The notes under the pieces were generated by a model. The model saw only the letters and a program-made list of their open reading frames with translations, searched no databases and was not told the DNA's origin. A stretch of DNA of 64,000 bases, from positions 1,116,001 through 1,180,000 of the forward strand of contig NHNY01000001.1 in NCBI GenBank assembly GCA_002786065.1, written 5' to 3'. Below are positions 37,703-48,942 of the stretch, in pieces (position 1 is the stretch's first letter; each line of letters starts with the position of its first letter). Made by a program: the position numbers and the translations under genes. This DNA is from Microcyclospora pomicola. Lineage: Eukaryota > Ascomycota > Dothideomycetes > Capnodiales.

Positions 37703-40700
37703 TGCGTAAACCTGGCTGATGGTGAAGATGTCTTATATCGAGTATTGCACACGCTGCCGTCTCAACGTCAGATCTTTCGAGACCGCTCGTGTTCTGTAAA
37801 GCTGCTGTTGTGGTAGCCACTGCGTCGCTTATATAGACTACCTCACCCCATCGAGCTCGTGCTATATCCCTCCACCGTGTCATACCAACCCATTTCCAGC
37901 GTCCATCTCCAAGCATCGTCACCACTCCTCCCACACATCCAGCGCCGTGAGCCTCCTCTGTCCCAGAAACCCTGTATCTCCGGTCCGGCCCACTCAGACT
38001 TCAAGTGCACGTCTTCCCCCAAGCGCTAAAACTACACGTGGGCACGCGGCGCTAGGCGCAACAATTCCCCCGACCTCCCATCGCCTAAGCCGCATTCTTG
38101 CTAGACGCAGGCGACGGCAGCGATCTATCTCGACGTCGGAGAGATGGAGAGCACGAGCTTTGTCTGATGCGTGCTATTACTGTAGGTATGGTGGGTCTTG
38201 GAGGCAGTGTACGGATATGCTTAGAAAGTAAGGTCCGCTGGGAAAGCCAACACTCCGGACTTTAGAGCGCCGTTTCGCGACTCGTCCGGAGGCAAGGTTG
38301 ATGTTGACTACTTCTGGCGGGTATGATCATTGGCATGGCTTGATGATGATGGTGGTGGCGAGGTCATGTCGACGACTACTGTAGTCTGTGTGGCTGCAAT
38401 CATGGAGAAATTCATGCATTCATGCAGCGTCGAACAGGCTGGATTGTGGACTTTCGCAAGCCATACGTCTCTCGGATTCAGCTCGAGGAGACCATCAACA
38501 GTATTCCGAAGAGCCTAAGGGCTGTTCACATGCGATGAGCAGACGAGAGAAGCCGCTGCTTCAGCAGTCGATGGGGTTTTCTCGCGGCTATCGTTACCAC
38601 TGGGGAGCTGGCGGTGTCCGTGCATGATCGATGCCAGGGGAGCGTTTTGATTTAAGAGGGCATACTCTCATCAAAGCCTATTGTGTTCATAACGTATCTT
38701 GATGGAACAATGGGAGGCCTGCGGGCATGATGGGGAGTCCTACGGGCACGGTGAGACTCGTTTCAGGTGGAATTCCCCCATGGCTGAGGAGGGTTTACTT
38801 CAGGATTCGTATCGCCAAATCACCTTGTGCATCACGCTCTACGTATCGGACGAAGAGGCGATGTAGTCAAAACGAGCTATGCAGGCCGTTGATATCTGTT
38901 GCTAATGGCACGCTACCTGCGATGTCTTGCCCATCGTGCAAATCCCTTGAACGCTTCAGGAGCAGAGCAAAAGCCGACATGAAGAGAATAATTAGCCTGC
39001 ATTCGAAGTGTACGACTCTTTTCCGTTGGCAAGATTTGTGCGCTGGCGCAAGGTGTAACATCCGCTTACGTAGGAGTCGCTCTTCTCGACGCATTCGTAT
39101 GATGTACGCATTTCTTCTTGAAGATCCTTGTAGGGCATAATCGATTTTATGGCGGGCCATCAAGTATGGTCAGTAGTGCTCAATGCTGTTTTCCTCTTCG
39201 CGTTTAGCAGTCGAACCAAGCAGGACGATGCGGTACGGTCCACAAACAGCACGCTACTCGATGGTGCAAGAATAGCCAGGAGTAGAATCGAGCGTTGGTC
39301 TGACTGTCGTATGATAACACAACTAGCACAGGTCCTGATGGTTTCCCACACGACTTACGCCCACTTTTCAAAAGTCTTGGGTTGTCGAGGGCATTCCAAG
39401 GCCACCCATTGCTCCACAGCTATTCAGAACGGGGCAGGTAGCGATCCGGGGAACCGCGAGTTCGAAGTAAGTCTCAATCACGTCTTATCAGACTTCTGGG
39501 CTCTACGAAGAGATCAGTAGCTGGTGGAGGATGCATTGATATATCACACGTATCCTCCGCCGCGTTCTTCAACTATATCAAGGCCAAGGATGGTGTCAAC
39601 ACTTCCCAAGAGGACTATTTACCTCTGTTCCGACAAAGCCAGTTGGTCGACATCACTGACCGGCTTAAGACTTCTCCCCTTAGACATTTCTCGGATTCCG
39701 CTAGACTCCAGTTTCAGGAGGCCGGCAGCCATCCCTAGAGTGGCGGTTCCGGGATGAAAAGTACTGAAAGAAATACCTTCAATGTATTGGACCGAGTTCT
39801 GATCCTGGAGGTGAGGAGGGCACTGCTTTGGCCTTTTGCTTTTTGCTTCTCGTCAGGAAAGGCCACACTGCCTGGTTATGCAAGGGTCTTGATCATCTTC
39901 CGGATTGATGGGGACACCGCTGCAACATCCGATCTGATACAATGTATTCCATATGGAAGTGTCATACAGAAGTCCGCCGCTGATCTGAGTGGCTCCTAGC
40001 AGGCTTCGGAACTGCACTGCTCAGCTGCCCGGATGGGATCGTAAGAGGTTGGATGACCATTTAGCACGGCCCACTGTTCAGGAATGCCCCCAACCTTGTG
40101 CGGAGCGTACATAATTTTGGACTATCGATCGAACATGGGGTCCAGTAAGGATATCGAGCTAGTTGGGCATTCGAGGTTGTGCTCAAGATGGCTGGGATGC
40201 GACCCATCCTACTTGATGTACAGGCTCTGTCGTCATAGTATGACTTCCATCTTGGGAGTGGCATCGAAGAGACGTCAACTCAGGATCTGCGTTGTAGTAA
40301 AGTCGTCCAGCTGGTCTCGATGATTGAGGCTTACCAGAGCTGGCTACATCTATGACGAATGACCCCATCAGTAGGGCAAGGAGACGACTATGACTCCGAC
40401 GAATACATGCCGTGGTTTTTCAAGGTCGTCGTCTGGGAGTGTGCTGCTGCACGTTCTGCCACGCCCTTCGGCTTGCCTTTCTGGGCGTCCCGGCCACGCT
40501 ATTAGAACTAAACGTCTGCCCTGACTATTCAAACGTCACCTCACCCTCGAGCTGAGTTCGCGACAACATCACAGGCATGGACAGAAAGCTGTCGCTTTGC
40601 AGCGAATGTGAGAAGAATGACGGCCGTCGTTTATGCATAACGCGCAAGGATCGCTTCCTGCATCCGGAGTGCAGCCTCAAGGCATTTGAGCCAGTCTGCG

Positions 40701-41903
40701 ACAATCTGACCTCTACTTGTTCTCGATCTCATCGAATCCCTCTGACAACATCATCAGCGCGTACGAACGTTCGGTGTGCACAAGCTGCAGACTCTGTTGT
40801 ATAGCTGCTATGCCAAAGCCACCATGAACGCTGATCGACTCCCTCGCATCTTGCTCTTTATGGAACTAGCACTTCGTCACGTAAGCCTGTACCCCACAAC
40901 AAACACTGTTAGGTCAAGTCTGATTGACCAAGTGTCCTGAATATCGTATAGCCGAGCTGGAATCCTCGTCAAAGGTGGTTCTACCGTTGCTGACACCAAT
41001 CTCCAGGCCATGGATACAGGCCGTGCTAGCGAAGATATTCGTCACCTCGATCGCGACCAGTGCCGCTCTGAAGACCTTTGTGACTCGATGCCCTCTGCCA
41101 GGTACGGCTGTGTTCTTAGGTCGTCATTTCCGTCGCCTACACTCTGTTACCTTGGTCCGGCCTCCATCATCCTTTGACTCCATCACCTGGTAGATTCGCT
41201 CACTGCGCTGATGATCGAAGAGACGCAACGTGGTGAAAATCGATGAGTGCGTCGTATCCCAGAATTGCACTCAAACCTCCAGAAACTCGACATGGATTTC
41301 ATCTTTGTGCTAACAGGCTCTTGGACGTTGTAGCAGATATGTAATCTGTACTCAGTTGTGCCGTCCAGATCTAGCCGCAACACATGTGTCTTACTCGGCA
41401 GACGGGACGCACCACCCCTTGAGGAGGAGGCAAGGTAGGCACATATACTCGATGTCTGTGGGTGCATACCCGAGGTCGGACTGGCCGTTCCTTGCTCACT
41501 GTTATCTCGGCGGTGTTGCGGGCGGCTTGTTCATACTGGCACTGCTTCTGGTAGTTGTGCAATCTTTACGTGCAAAGGTCTGTATGACATACGCATTGTG
41601 GTGGAGAAGGCCAAGATCTGGAGGTACATGATGCGCAGGTAGCAATATATGCCTGCATATAGCACGCCTTACATCGGAATTGTCCAGAAGCATTGCTGGG
41701 ATGCGTGTACCATTGGCAAGGTAAGGAATACCGTGGCACGTTCCACTTGTCGCTCGCAGCATCTTCCAGTCCACCTCGGGACCGGGGTGCTCCCACGCAA
41801 ATCTAATGATATATAGTGAGACAGGACTTCGATCTTGGAAACATGGGTTTCCTCAAACCACATACTCAGTCCCATTCAGAATCCTCTCCGTTCCCAAGCT
41901 AGC
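37703..41903. other. 4.2 kb gene desert
   Basis: No gene model can be supported. Short frames occur throughout. One plus-strand stretch (about 39540-39740) reads as AAFFNYIKAKDGVNTSQED and LPLFRQSQLVDITDRLK and may be a decayed coding fragment. I saw no terminal repeats, no transposase or reverse-transcriptase motifs and no tandem repeats by eye. The left 200 bp hold the promoter of the NmrA-like gene. The right end is the promoter of the duplicated secreted protein gene. Confidence 0.4.
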
Positions 41904-43927
41904 ATGTTTCCCTCACTCTGGGCTGCACTGCTCTACGGGCTTGTTCTCACCTTCACGTCGACACTAGCGGAGCATCTCGGGCTAACGGGCATAGTCCACA
42001 ATGGCAGTCGTTTCAATCGGCCAGATTCACAGAAACGAGATCCTGCCGAGCAGGAGACATTGACTCACATGATAGCAAATGGCGAAATGAATTTGAAAAT
42101 GATGTCGGGTGCAGATGGTGGGAGGACGGCCAATCTGAATCCCTTTACCATCCGTGACTTCACACCTTGCGGCTGGTACTGCGGTCCCGTGCCTGCGCCT
42201 GGGTGGCCTGTACTTACTGTGGGGGACATTGCACCACTACTCGCGGAATCGGGCATTGAGACACAAGACGGCAACTTCGTTATGGCCTACGCTAATCATG
42301 TCCACGCCGGCACGACTACTGCTGGCTACCCAGGGTTTCCAGTGGGCTATCGCTTTGACGCCTGGGCCATCAGTTATGTTAACGCGATCGATGTCACGCG
42401 CGGGATCCTGTACTCTGTCTACCATTCTGTCGTGCCAGGGACACCAAACTCAGAGCCACCTCTCTCCAGTCTCGGTGATGTGGTGGGTGCCTTGTGGCTG
42501 GAAGCCACTAGGGACGATCCATCTCAGCACAGACTCAAATACTGGTTTGTCAACAATATAGCAGACTCCGACACTCTCATGATCATTACAGACATCTTGG
42601 AGACTTCAGTACGTATTCTCACCGTGTCTCATGAGCAACTTCAACTACACAAAGCACCTCTAATGTTTCCCAGGATTATACTCCAGGAGCTATGTTTTAC
42701 CAGAGCGTCCCAGCAGACAGTGCCGTTGGTAAGGCTTTGCTTGGTTCACCAATCGGCACTTTAGTGACTACTGCACTTGCGGCAAATCCCTTCAATTTCG
42801 GTGGTAGGTTGACCGTGGCCGAGGTCAATATCTGGGGACGGTCAGAACGCTCCCCATGGATCCTGGGTTTCAAGCTTCGTCCCGATGAAAGTCCTGTTCC
42901 CGAACTTGATCCAAAGCTGTTCTCCGACCGTGATTTAATTCTCCAACGAGAGGCGAATCGGGAGCGAGCAGCAGCGATCGGCCTTCGGAACGCTGCAATG
43001 ATGCAAGGTGATGGGACAGCCCCGTTTCGACCCCCAGCTAACGTCTTCGACTGGGGAGCATTTGTCGACAATGGGTGGTCTATTCAACGTGTCCATCACG
43101 TGCAGAGACGCTTTCCCCGTAGTCTTGGACCTATGCTTCGGCATCTCGGTCTGAATATGGTTGAGCCTCGCAATACGCTCACGAACTACATCTTGCACCG
43201 CGATGGTCAGACGACAGCCTCCTATCCTGGGTACCCGCCGTTCTGGCGCTTCGACGCTCGTTCTGGTGGTCATGCTACCGTCGCGTTCACCCAGGTGCTG
43301 CATGGTGTGCTAATTTCTCTGAATATCGGGCAGGCCGAGCTTGTGTCAGGTAATGCGCAAATGGTTGGAATTTCTCCTCTCCACAGGTACTCTGACCTGA
43401 TGGGCCTTCTGTGGTGGCACAGGCAGTCGCCCCTGGTGCCACTTCCGGCGCCAGTCAAACACCCGCTTAGATACTGGTTCTTCTGTGATATCGCGGAAGT
43501 CTATACTATTAGCGTGTTGAAAGCAATCGTCAGGAGGGATTCGGTGAGTGATCTGTGGACGCATCTATCGCCTAACAGAGACAACACTAATGCATCAAAG
43601 TCCGGACATAGTCCTAGATTGCCAGGATTGAAGTATACACCAGGCAGCGATGGTTTTAATGACGTGCTTGGTACCCCTGTAGGCAATCAAGTTGCTTGGG
43701 CTCTCACTACCAATCCTTCCCACTTTGGCGGTTCCAGCACTGTGTCTGCTATCTATTTTTGGAGGCTCGATAACCATCTGTCTTGGAACATGCTGTTCGT
43801 CATAGGCGGACGAGATCAAAACACGCAGGATGAGGCAATGGAAGATGTGAGAGGAAGATCGATCGGAAGCATCCGAAGCAGCGGCACAGACGTTGGCCAC
43901 GAAAGACCCTTTGATCGTAATCCATGA
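41904..43927 (+). CDS. Secreted protein of two tandem copies of an unrecognised domain
   Basis: Three-exon model: 41904-42608, 42674-43543, 43601-43927 (1902 nt, 633 aa). I chose the ATG at 41904 because it starts a signal peptide (MFPSLWAALLYGLVLTFTST); the in-frame ATG at 41835 would bury it. Two copies of a domain follow, about residues 81-303 and 357-595. Matching blocks are TAGYPGFPVGYRFDAW / TASYPGYPPFWRFDAR, HRLKYWFVNNIADSDT / HPLRYWFFCDIAEVYT, DYTPGAMF / KYTPGSDG, and NPFNFGGRLTVAEVNIWGR / NPSHFGGSSTVSAIYFWRL. A phase-0 intron lies just before YTPG in each copy (65 and 57 nt, both with CTAAT branch sites). The linker (310-355) is charged. No catalytic motif, membrane segment or GPI signal is seen. 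I do not recognise the family; a secreted or extracellular role is all that can be inferred. The second intron has no in-frame stop, so an unspliced form would also be open. Confidence 0.78.
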
Positions 43928-44890
43928 TAAGGTCTCTCAAAGGACAACGTTAGACATGTGACCGATGATCCAGTCTCGTGGTCAGTCTCAGCGTGTGATC
44001 GTGGAGGCGTGGTCGAGGGATGCATATTGAGCCGCTTAGTATGAAAGGGTGGGCTGGAGAGGTAGCCGGTACACGGTTGCTTCGGGTTCAAGGGCTGATT
44101 CGCGCGCTATTTGAATGCGGCGGCTATGTATTCTCACTTCGCTCGTCTCACTTAGGACTCAATATCAGGAGTGGTTGGCAGATCTGCTCTTATTCCGCGA
44201 AGAAATCCTGTCAACATCTGTTCGGACGTCTGCGGTCTTCCTCGAGCTTGGCTCCAGAAATCGACGGAACTATCGAAGTTTTATCGTCTGGTGGCCATCT
44301 CATACCGAGTACAAGTCTGGCGGGATTGACTTTGGATTCGAGTCGACAAAGTTGTGCTGTGGCTATATCGTATGTTATCAAAACATTGGCATCACGTCTT
44401 GAGTGCCCTTGTTCCCGAATCAAGCCCAACAGACTACCCAGTTGTCTACTGATCTTGCCATTCATGAGACCCGAGATCTATACACATAAGGGTGCAACCA
44501 TCAAGACTTCGGGCAGGTCACGAAGTCACCTGTAAGATTCTCATCTCGCCTGACCCAGTGATACTGCTCTGTGTTGTCAGATGTATCTGACCACTGTGCA
44601 GGCGAACGACTTCTCCACACATGTTTTACGGTGCTCGGTGTTTCATTTGCACTTCCTAGGCTTCCATCTTGACCGACATTGATGTGGTTCTGCCGAGACT
44701 CGATAGGCTATAGATGAGGAAAGTCACGAACAAGAGAGTACAGATGGCGTCCGCCACTACATGTTCGATATTCAACGCGGTTACGCCTCCAAGTGTCCCT
44801 GCCATTGTTGGTCTATTGTCACCACCATGAGTGTAACCATAACCCCTGAACTCGAAAACCACAGATCATACACGCCAATACCAGCCATCC
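43928..44890. other. Intergenic region
   Basis: About 1 kb between the duplicated secreted protein gene and the small secreted protein gene (convergent). Frames at 44020-44535 have no recognisable product and no signal peptide. Confidence 0.45.
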
Positions 44891-45301
44891 TCAGCACGAG
44901 ATACGTATCGCCAGCACAGGGGTCGTCGTATCCACCTCCCAGATGTTCGCGATGGTGATGACTTCCTGCGACGCCCCACAGCTCCACGTCCCGATGCTGT
45001 CGGTGCAAGCCAGGTCCCCGAAGAGTTCAAAGGAGCACTCGTCGGCATCGTCAGAGCCCAGGGAAGACGCTGCGTCCGTGGCGTCGAAGCACATGTCGGG
45101 CCCGACGAAGTCCCATTGGAAGCATTCGCTCGTTTGCCCGACACCTTCCCACGAGTACTCGCTCCAGTGTACACTGGACGCTTGGCTGTTGACACAGACG
45201 TCGTTGTAGCCTTTGACGTGGCAGAACTTGGAGACGTCCCCTGCTTGGGCGTGGCGGGAGAGGAAGACCCCTAAGAGGAAGACTATAGAGAGTGTCTGCA
45301 T
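44891..45301 (-). CDS. Small secreted cysteine-rich protein (effector-like)
   Basis: An ATG at 45301 opens a 136-aa frame with a signal peptide (MQTLSIVFLLGVFLSRHAQA, cleavage likely after AQA). The mature part has eight Cys: FCH, DVCV, ECF, MCF, ECSF, ACT, SCG and the final SC. The even number fits disulphide bonds. The frame extends further upstream to 45496, but without a sensible signal. No known effector family is recognised. The last 20 residues (NIWEVDTTTPVLAIRISC) may be mis-modelled if there is a 3' intron; a second frame reads on through GGGYDDPCAGDTY. Small size, secretion, Cys content and a gene-poor setting are usual features of candidate effectors; that role is inference. Confidence 0.62.
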   Translation of the reverse strand: MQTLSIVFLLGVFLSRHAQAGDVSKFCHVKGYNDVCVNSQASSVHWSEYSWEGVGQTSECFQWDFVGPDMCFDATDAASSLGSDDADECSFELFGDLACTDSIGTWSCGASQEVITIANIWEVDTTTPVLAIRISC

Positions 45302-45673
45302 TGTTGCTGGCTTGCTGTGGTTGATGGAGAAAGGGTTCCGTATCCAGGATAGGGGCCAAAGTTGCACAATGTAGCTGTTGGCTGATTCCAGGAGGTCCAA
45401 ACGTCCACTTCTCAAGAGGCCTTTTCGTCCATAATATAACGTCGATAGAAAGCCCATGTTCCCACAACGGCCACGTTGCCATTTATGTTTCCTCACATCA
45501 ATGGAGTTTCATCCTCTGGGGGAACAGACCTGTCACAAGAAGGAAGTAGAAACGTGGCAAGACAATGGCGATATTGATTGTGAAACGCAAGCATTGTTTC
45601 AGAGCTTGCTGGGATGATCGGACTGACGCCGAAAGCTGGCAGTGCTGCATAGCAGAGACTAGCTAGAGACTGA
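45302..45673. other. Intergenic spacer
   Basis: 372 bp, upstream of the small secreted protein gene. Nothing else seen. Confidence 0.45.
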
Positions 45674-46429
45674 TCATTTCGATGCTGCCATGTCGCAGAA
45701 GAAAAGGTTTGAGGAGAGTTCAGAATGCGTTGCTATGGTGGCTTCATCCACACCAAAGTATCGTACGTTGCTGACCGTATGTGATGGCCGACCACTCGAT
45801 GTTGGCATTTCCTTGATGGCGAACGCCCCCTCTTGCACATACACAGCGCGGTCCCTCGTCTCCTTCGGCTTCGTCAACACCCTGAACACAGCCTGAGCGG
45901 TGGTGCCTTGCATTGAAGTGCTGAATATGGTGATCCATCGTCCTGCTAGCTCAACTGCTTCTTTCCAATATCTAGCCCAATGAGACCTAACTGCAGGCCT
46001 CCCTGCCTGCAGCCGCATACTGGTTAACCTGTAGCTGCGCCGCTCACTTCTTTACGCAAGACGGGCAGGTCGCGCAGGTACTCGTTTAGCACATCTCTAC
46101 CATACTCCGACGGCATGAAGCGCTGAACACAAGCGGCAACAGCGCCGTCGAGCAAGGCAGATCGCGCACCGTCATCATGACTACTGAACGTAGAGTTGAC
46201 AGTATCTTGACCCGCCAGGGCGGTGACGGTGGTTTCATGCTTGGCGTCGTGAACGATCCATGTATTTACGCCGGGAGTAGTACCACTGTCATTGCGCACA
46301 AGCCTCAACCAGTATTTGAATGATGATGTTGCCAATCCTGCCACTTGCCTATGTGATCACTCATTAGCCGCATTTCCAACGCAGCAGAGGAGAACTTACT
46401 CCTGCAATTGCCACGTTCTTGCGTGGCAT
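45674..46429 (-). pseudogene. Broken NmrA-like / isoflavone-reductase-type gene
   Basis: Starting at an ATG at 46429, a 30-nt exon reads MPRKNVAIAG. A 51-nt intron-like gap (46349-46399, GTAAGT and CATAG) joins it to ASGRIGNIIIQILVEA, a perfect Rossmann start. The frame then stops (TGA) within a few codons. The family sequence resumes in another frame with HETTVTALAGQDTVNSTFSS and CVQRFMPSEYGRDVLN, to a stop at 46024. A further family-like stretch (TSMQGTTAQAVFRVLTKPKE, TRDRAVYVQEG) follows, in the frame ending at 45674. At least one frame change and a loss of middle sequence are needed to explain this, so it is most likely a pseudogene. It is related to, but clearly diverged from, the intact NmrA-like gene at 36803-37702. 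Confidence 0.7.
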
Positions 46430-47547
46430 GGTGGACTCTGAGATTAGTACTGCGGATTGATGATCTAAGAGATTTGCCCAGTTCACGTTGCGTTGAAATT
46501 TGTGTCTGTGGGATCTGTGTGCACTGGCGCGAAGAGGCCAACTACAAGGGCATCAGCATCCGCTCACGGCTATTGTGAGGCGCCACATCTCGCTGATACA
46601 ATAAGGAACTGGTCCATGAATTCTTCCTGCCCTTCCCCCTTCGCACGTAGAGCCGTGCTCCGCGGTTCCCACATGTTGTTCTTTCTGATGTGTGGCTTTA
46701 AGAGGAACAGAGGTGGAGTGCGAAAAGACATTGGACTAGAGCTGGTCACGCGACTGGAGTTTGAAGACACAGCGATCCCAAACACAGCCTTGTACATCAT
46801 TGAGGTCTCTTCTCAATCAACGTCTCATCAACCTCTTAGTACATCTTGAAGATACCACCTACAGTATCGACGCGCCTGAAACGTTGTCTTCGAACTACGA
46901 GATTTCCATCGCAGCTGAAACCGGACGTATGGTCGTCAAGCATCATATGGGCAGCCACATATGTATCCTGAAGATCCTTGACGAGATGGAGATATGCAAT
47001 CGACTCGTGATGACCGATTATATTGCATGTCTGGTCTCATGAATGTCCAGGATCGGAGTTGCCGGTATGCCGGTCTTGGAAAGCCTAAGAATGCTGGACA
47101 CCAACGCTGCTTGCTATGCTTTCCCAGCCGCCTTGCTTCCACTGAGCATAGCCTGGTCCTTGCATCAGGAGGTGTACTTCCAATCGGTAGTAGGCACGAT
47201 GTAGGTACGTCAGGCAATCTAGCTCTGAGAATAGCCATTCTACTTCGAAGGCTCTTCCTTAGGCACTTTGAGGGAAGAGCTTCAAACGGTCAAGCTATTT
47301 AGCTGCTGCTGCAATCAGCTGAGTCGCCAGACAAACGTGCTGTGATGAGCGGAAAGACCTACTACTGTGTCGAGCACTTCCGGCAATATCAATCACGACT
47401 GTGGTTAATGAACATCGGATGTAATGTACCCTGCGTGGAGCACAGAATGTGACAGCTCTTGAATCACATATACATTCTCCCGAACTCCTGTTTGCAAACA
47501 GCTGCTTGCTTCGTACCGCATTGACACCCTCTCGAGCAAACACGATC
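46430..47547. other. Intergenic region
   Basis: About 1.1 kb upstream of the zinc-finger gene. No supported gene or repeat. Confidence 0.45.
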
Positions 47548-48440
47548 ATGTCTACAGCCATCTTGCACGAGTGCGAGACTTGCACTGCTTGCTTCAGGAA
47601 CGAGGTCGCTTGTCACGCTCACATGAACTTTCGCTCGCACTGGGGTTGCCCACTGTGCACCAGGTGTTTTGGCACGCAACGGGCAGCAGACCAGCATATA
47701 CATGACTCCGACCACTGGCCATCATCATTCTCCTGCGAAGTCTGTACGATGACCTTCACCTCTCAAAGTGCCGCAGATGGGCACATGCGTGCAGCTTCTC
47801 ATTACCAGCATTACTGCTCAACCTGCAACATCCGCTTCGAGAATGGGAACAACCTCCGCATGGTACGTCCCTTGTCTTCCGTTGAAACTGGCACTCAGAG
47901 CTCAATCCTGACAATGCAGCACTTTAGCATCTCAACCCGCGCGTCCATCGCGGCCGTAACATGCAATGTCCGTTCTGCGTCACAGCATACTTCACGACTG
48001 CGAGTGGCCTGGCCCACCATCTCGAATCAGGCTCTTGTCCAAGCGCACCGCAGCTGAACCGTGAGTCGATCTACACGGCCGTTCGCAAGCGCGATACCAA
48101 TGGCGCCATTACCGTCAAGCAGCTGGAGTGGCAGGGCACGCACGACCAGGCCACCTACCATGCCACCGACCGCGCCTTCAACGGCTCCTCCTGGGAATGC
48201 TACATATGCCACCGCTCCTTCAACAATTCGACCGCGTTGAATCAGCATCTTAACTCCGCTGTCCACAAACAGAAGCTTTATCGTTGCCCCAATATCAAAG
48301 CCAGATGCGGGAAAGAGTTCATCTCCCTTGCGGGGTTCTTCAACCACCTGGAGAGCGAGTCGTGTGGGTATACGCGGTTCGAGAACGTCCAGCGGTCCGC
48401 TCGTGGAGTGATCACCGGACAGAAGTTGTTGGGATTTTGA
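47548..48440 (+). CDS. Multi C2H2 zinc-finger protein
   Basis: Two exons: 47548-47862 and 47928-48440, 275 aa. Fingers in order: CETCTACF...HMNFRSH, CPLCTRCF...HIHDSDH, CEVCTMTF...HMRAASH, CSTCNIRF...HLNPRVH, CPFCVTAY...HLESGSC (C2HC), CYICHRSF...HLNSAVH, and a final C-x6-C finger ending HLESESC. The fourth finger is completed only when the 65-nt intron (GTACGT to TTTAG) is removed, giving NNLRM-HLNPRVH, so splicing is well supported. The fingers are spaced by short loops rather than TGEKP linkers, and the H-x5-H spacing resembles U1-type/RNA-binding fingers. Fungal proteins of this kind (often annotated as C2H2 finger domain proteins) are mostly uncharacterised. A nuclear role in nucleic-acid binding is inferred. 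Confidence 0.88.
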
Positions 48441-48942
48441 CGTGGTGTAGCCCTTTCACAGCATCGGGACTCAGATCCTTGCAGCGTCTGTCCTGAATCG
48501 TCGCACTTGCACTGCGCAAGTCAATGGCCGATGCTCAATTGAAGCATGGACGCGGATATCTTACGCGGAGAACACATCAATCATGATCGTGGGAACGTCT
48601 ACAATATAACATTAGCCATAAGAAATTTCGAGAGACTTGCTGCACGATGGTCTGTTGTCAGTCCGCGGTCCAACCTGTCTTCTTTCATCTGTCGTGGATG
48701 TTCGCTTCGATCGATGTACAGCAAATTGAGTAGGTAGCGGCGAGTCTTCTAGCCGGCACTTGGCCGCAACACAAAACATATCTCTTGCACTTCTCACAGA
48801 TCAAAGCTTCCGTCGAAGTTCAGCATGGGCGCCATGATGTACTCGTCTTGGCACTATTATACTGAGATCGTATTCATGCGATTCTATTCATCAACTCGTA
48901 TCCATGTATGAAGTCCAACTAGCTCATCTGATCATCTCTACA
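48441..48942. other. Convergent intergenic region
   Basis: 502 bp between the zinc-finger gene and SEC53. Nothing else seen. Confidence 0.5.

Noticed and set aside
39524-39757. Small plus-strand frame and overlapping protein-like stretch in the gene desert
   Set aside because: No family likeness, no start-to-stop model, no transposon hallmarks; kept only as a possible remnant.
40577-40804. 75-aa frame with several Cys and a Met start
   Set aside because: Cys spacing does not match a known zinc module, no signal peptide, and the surrounding sequence has no further exons.
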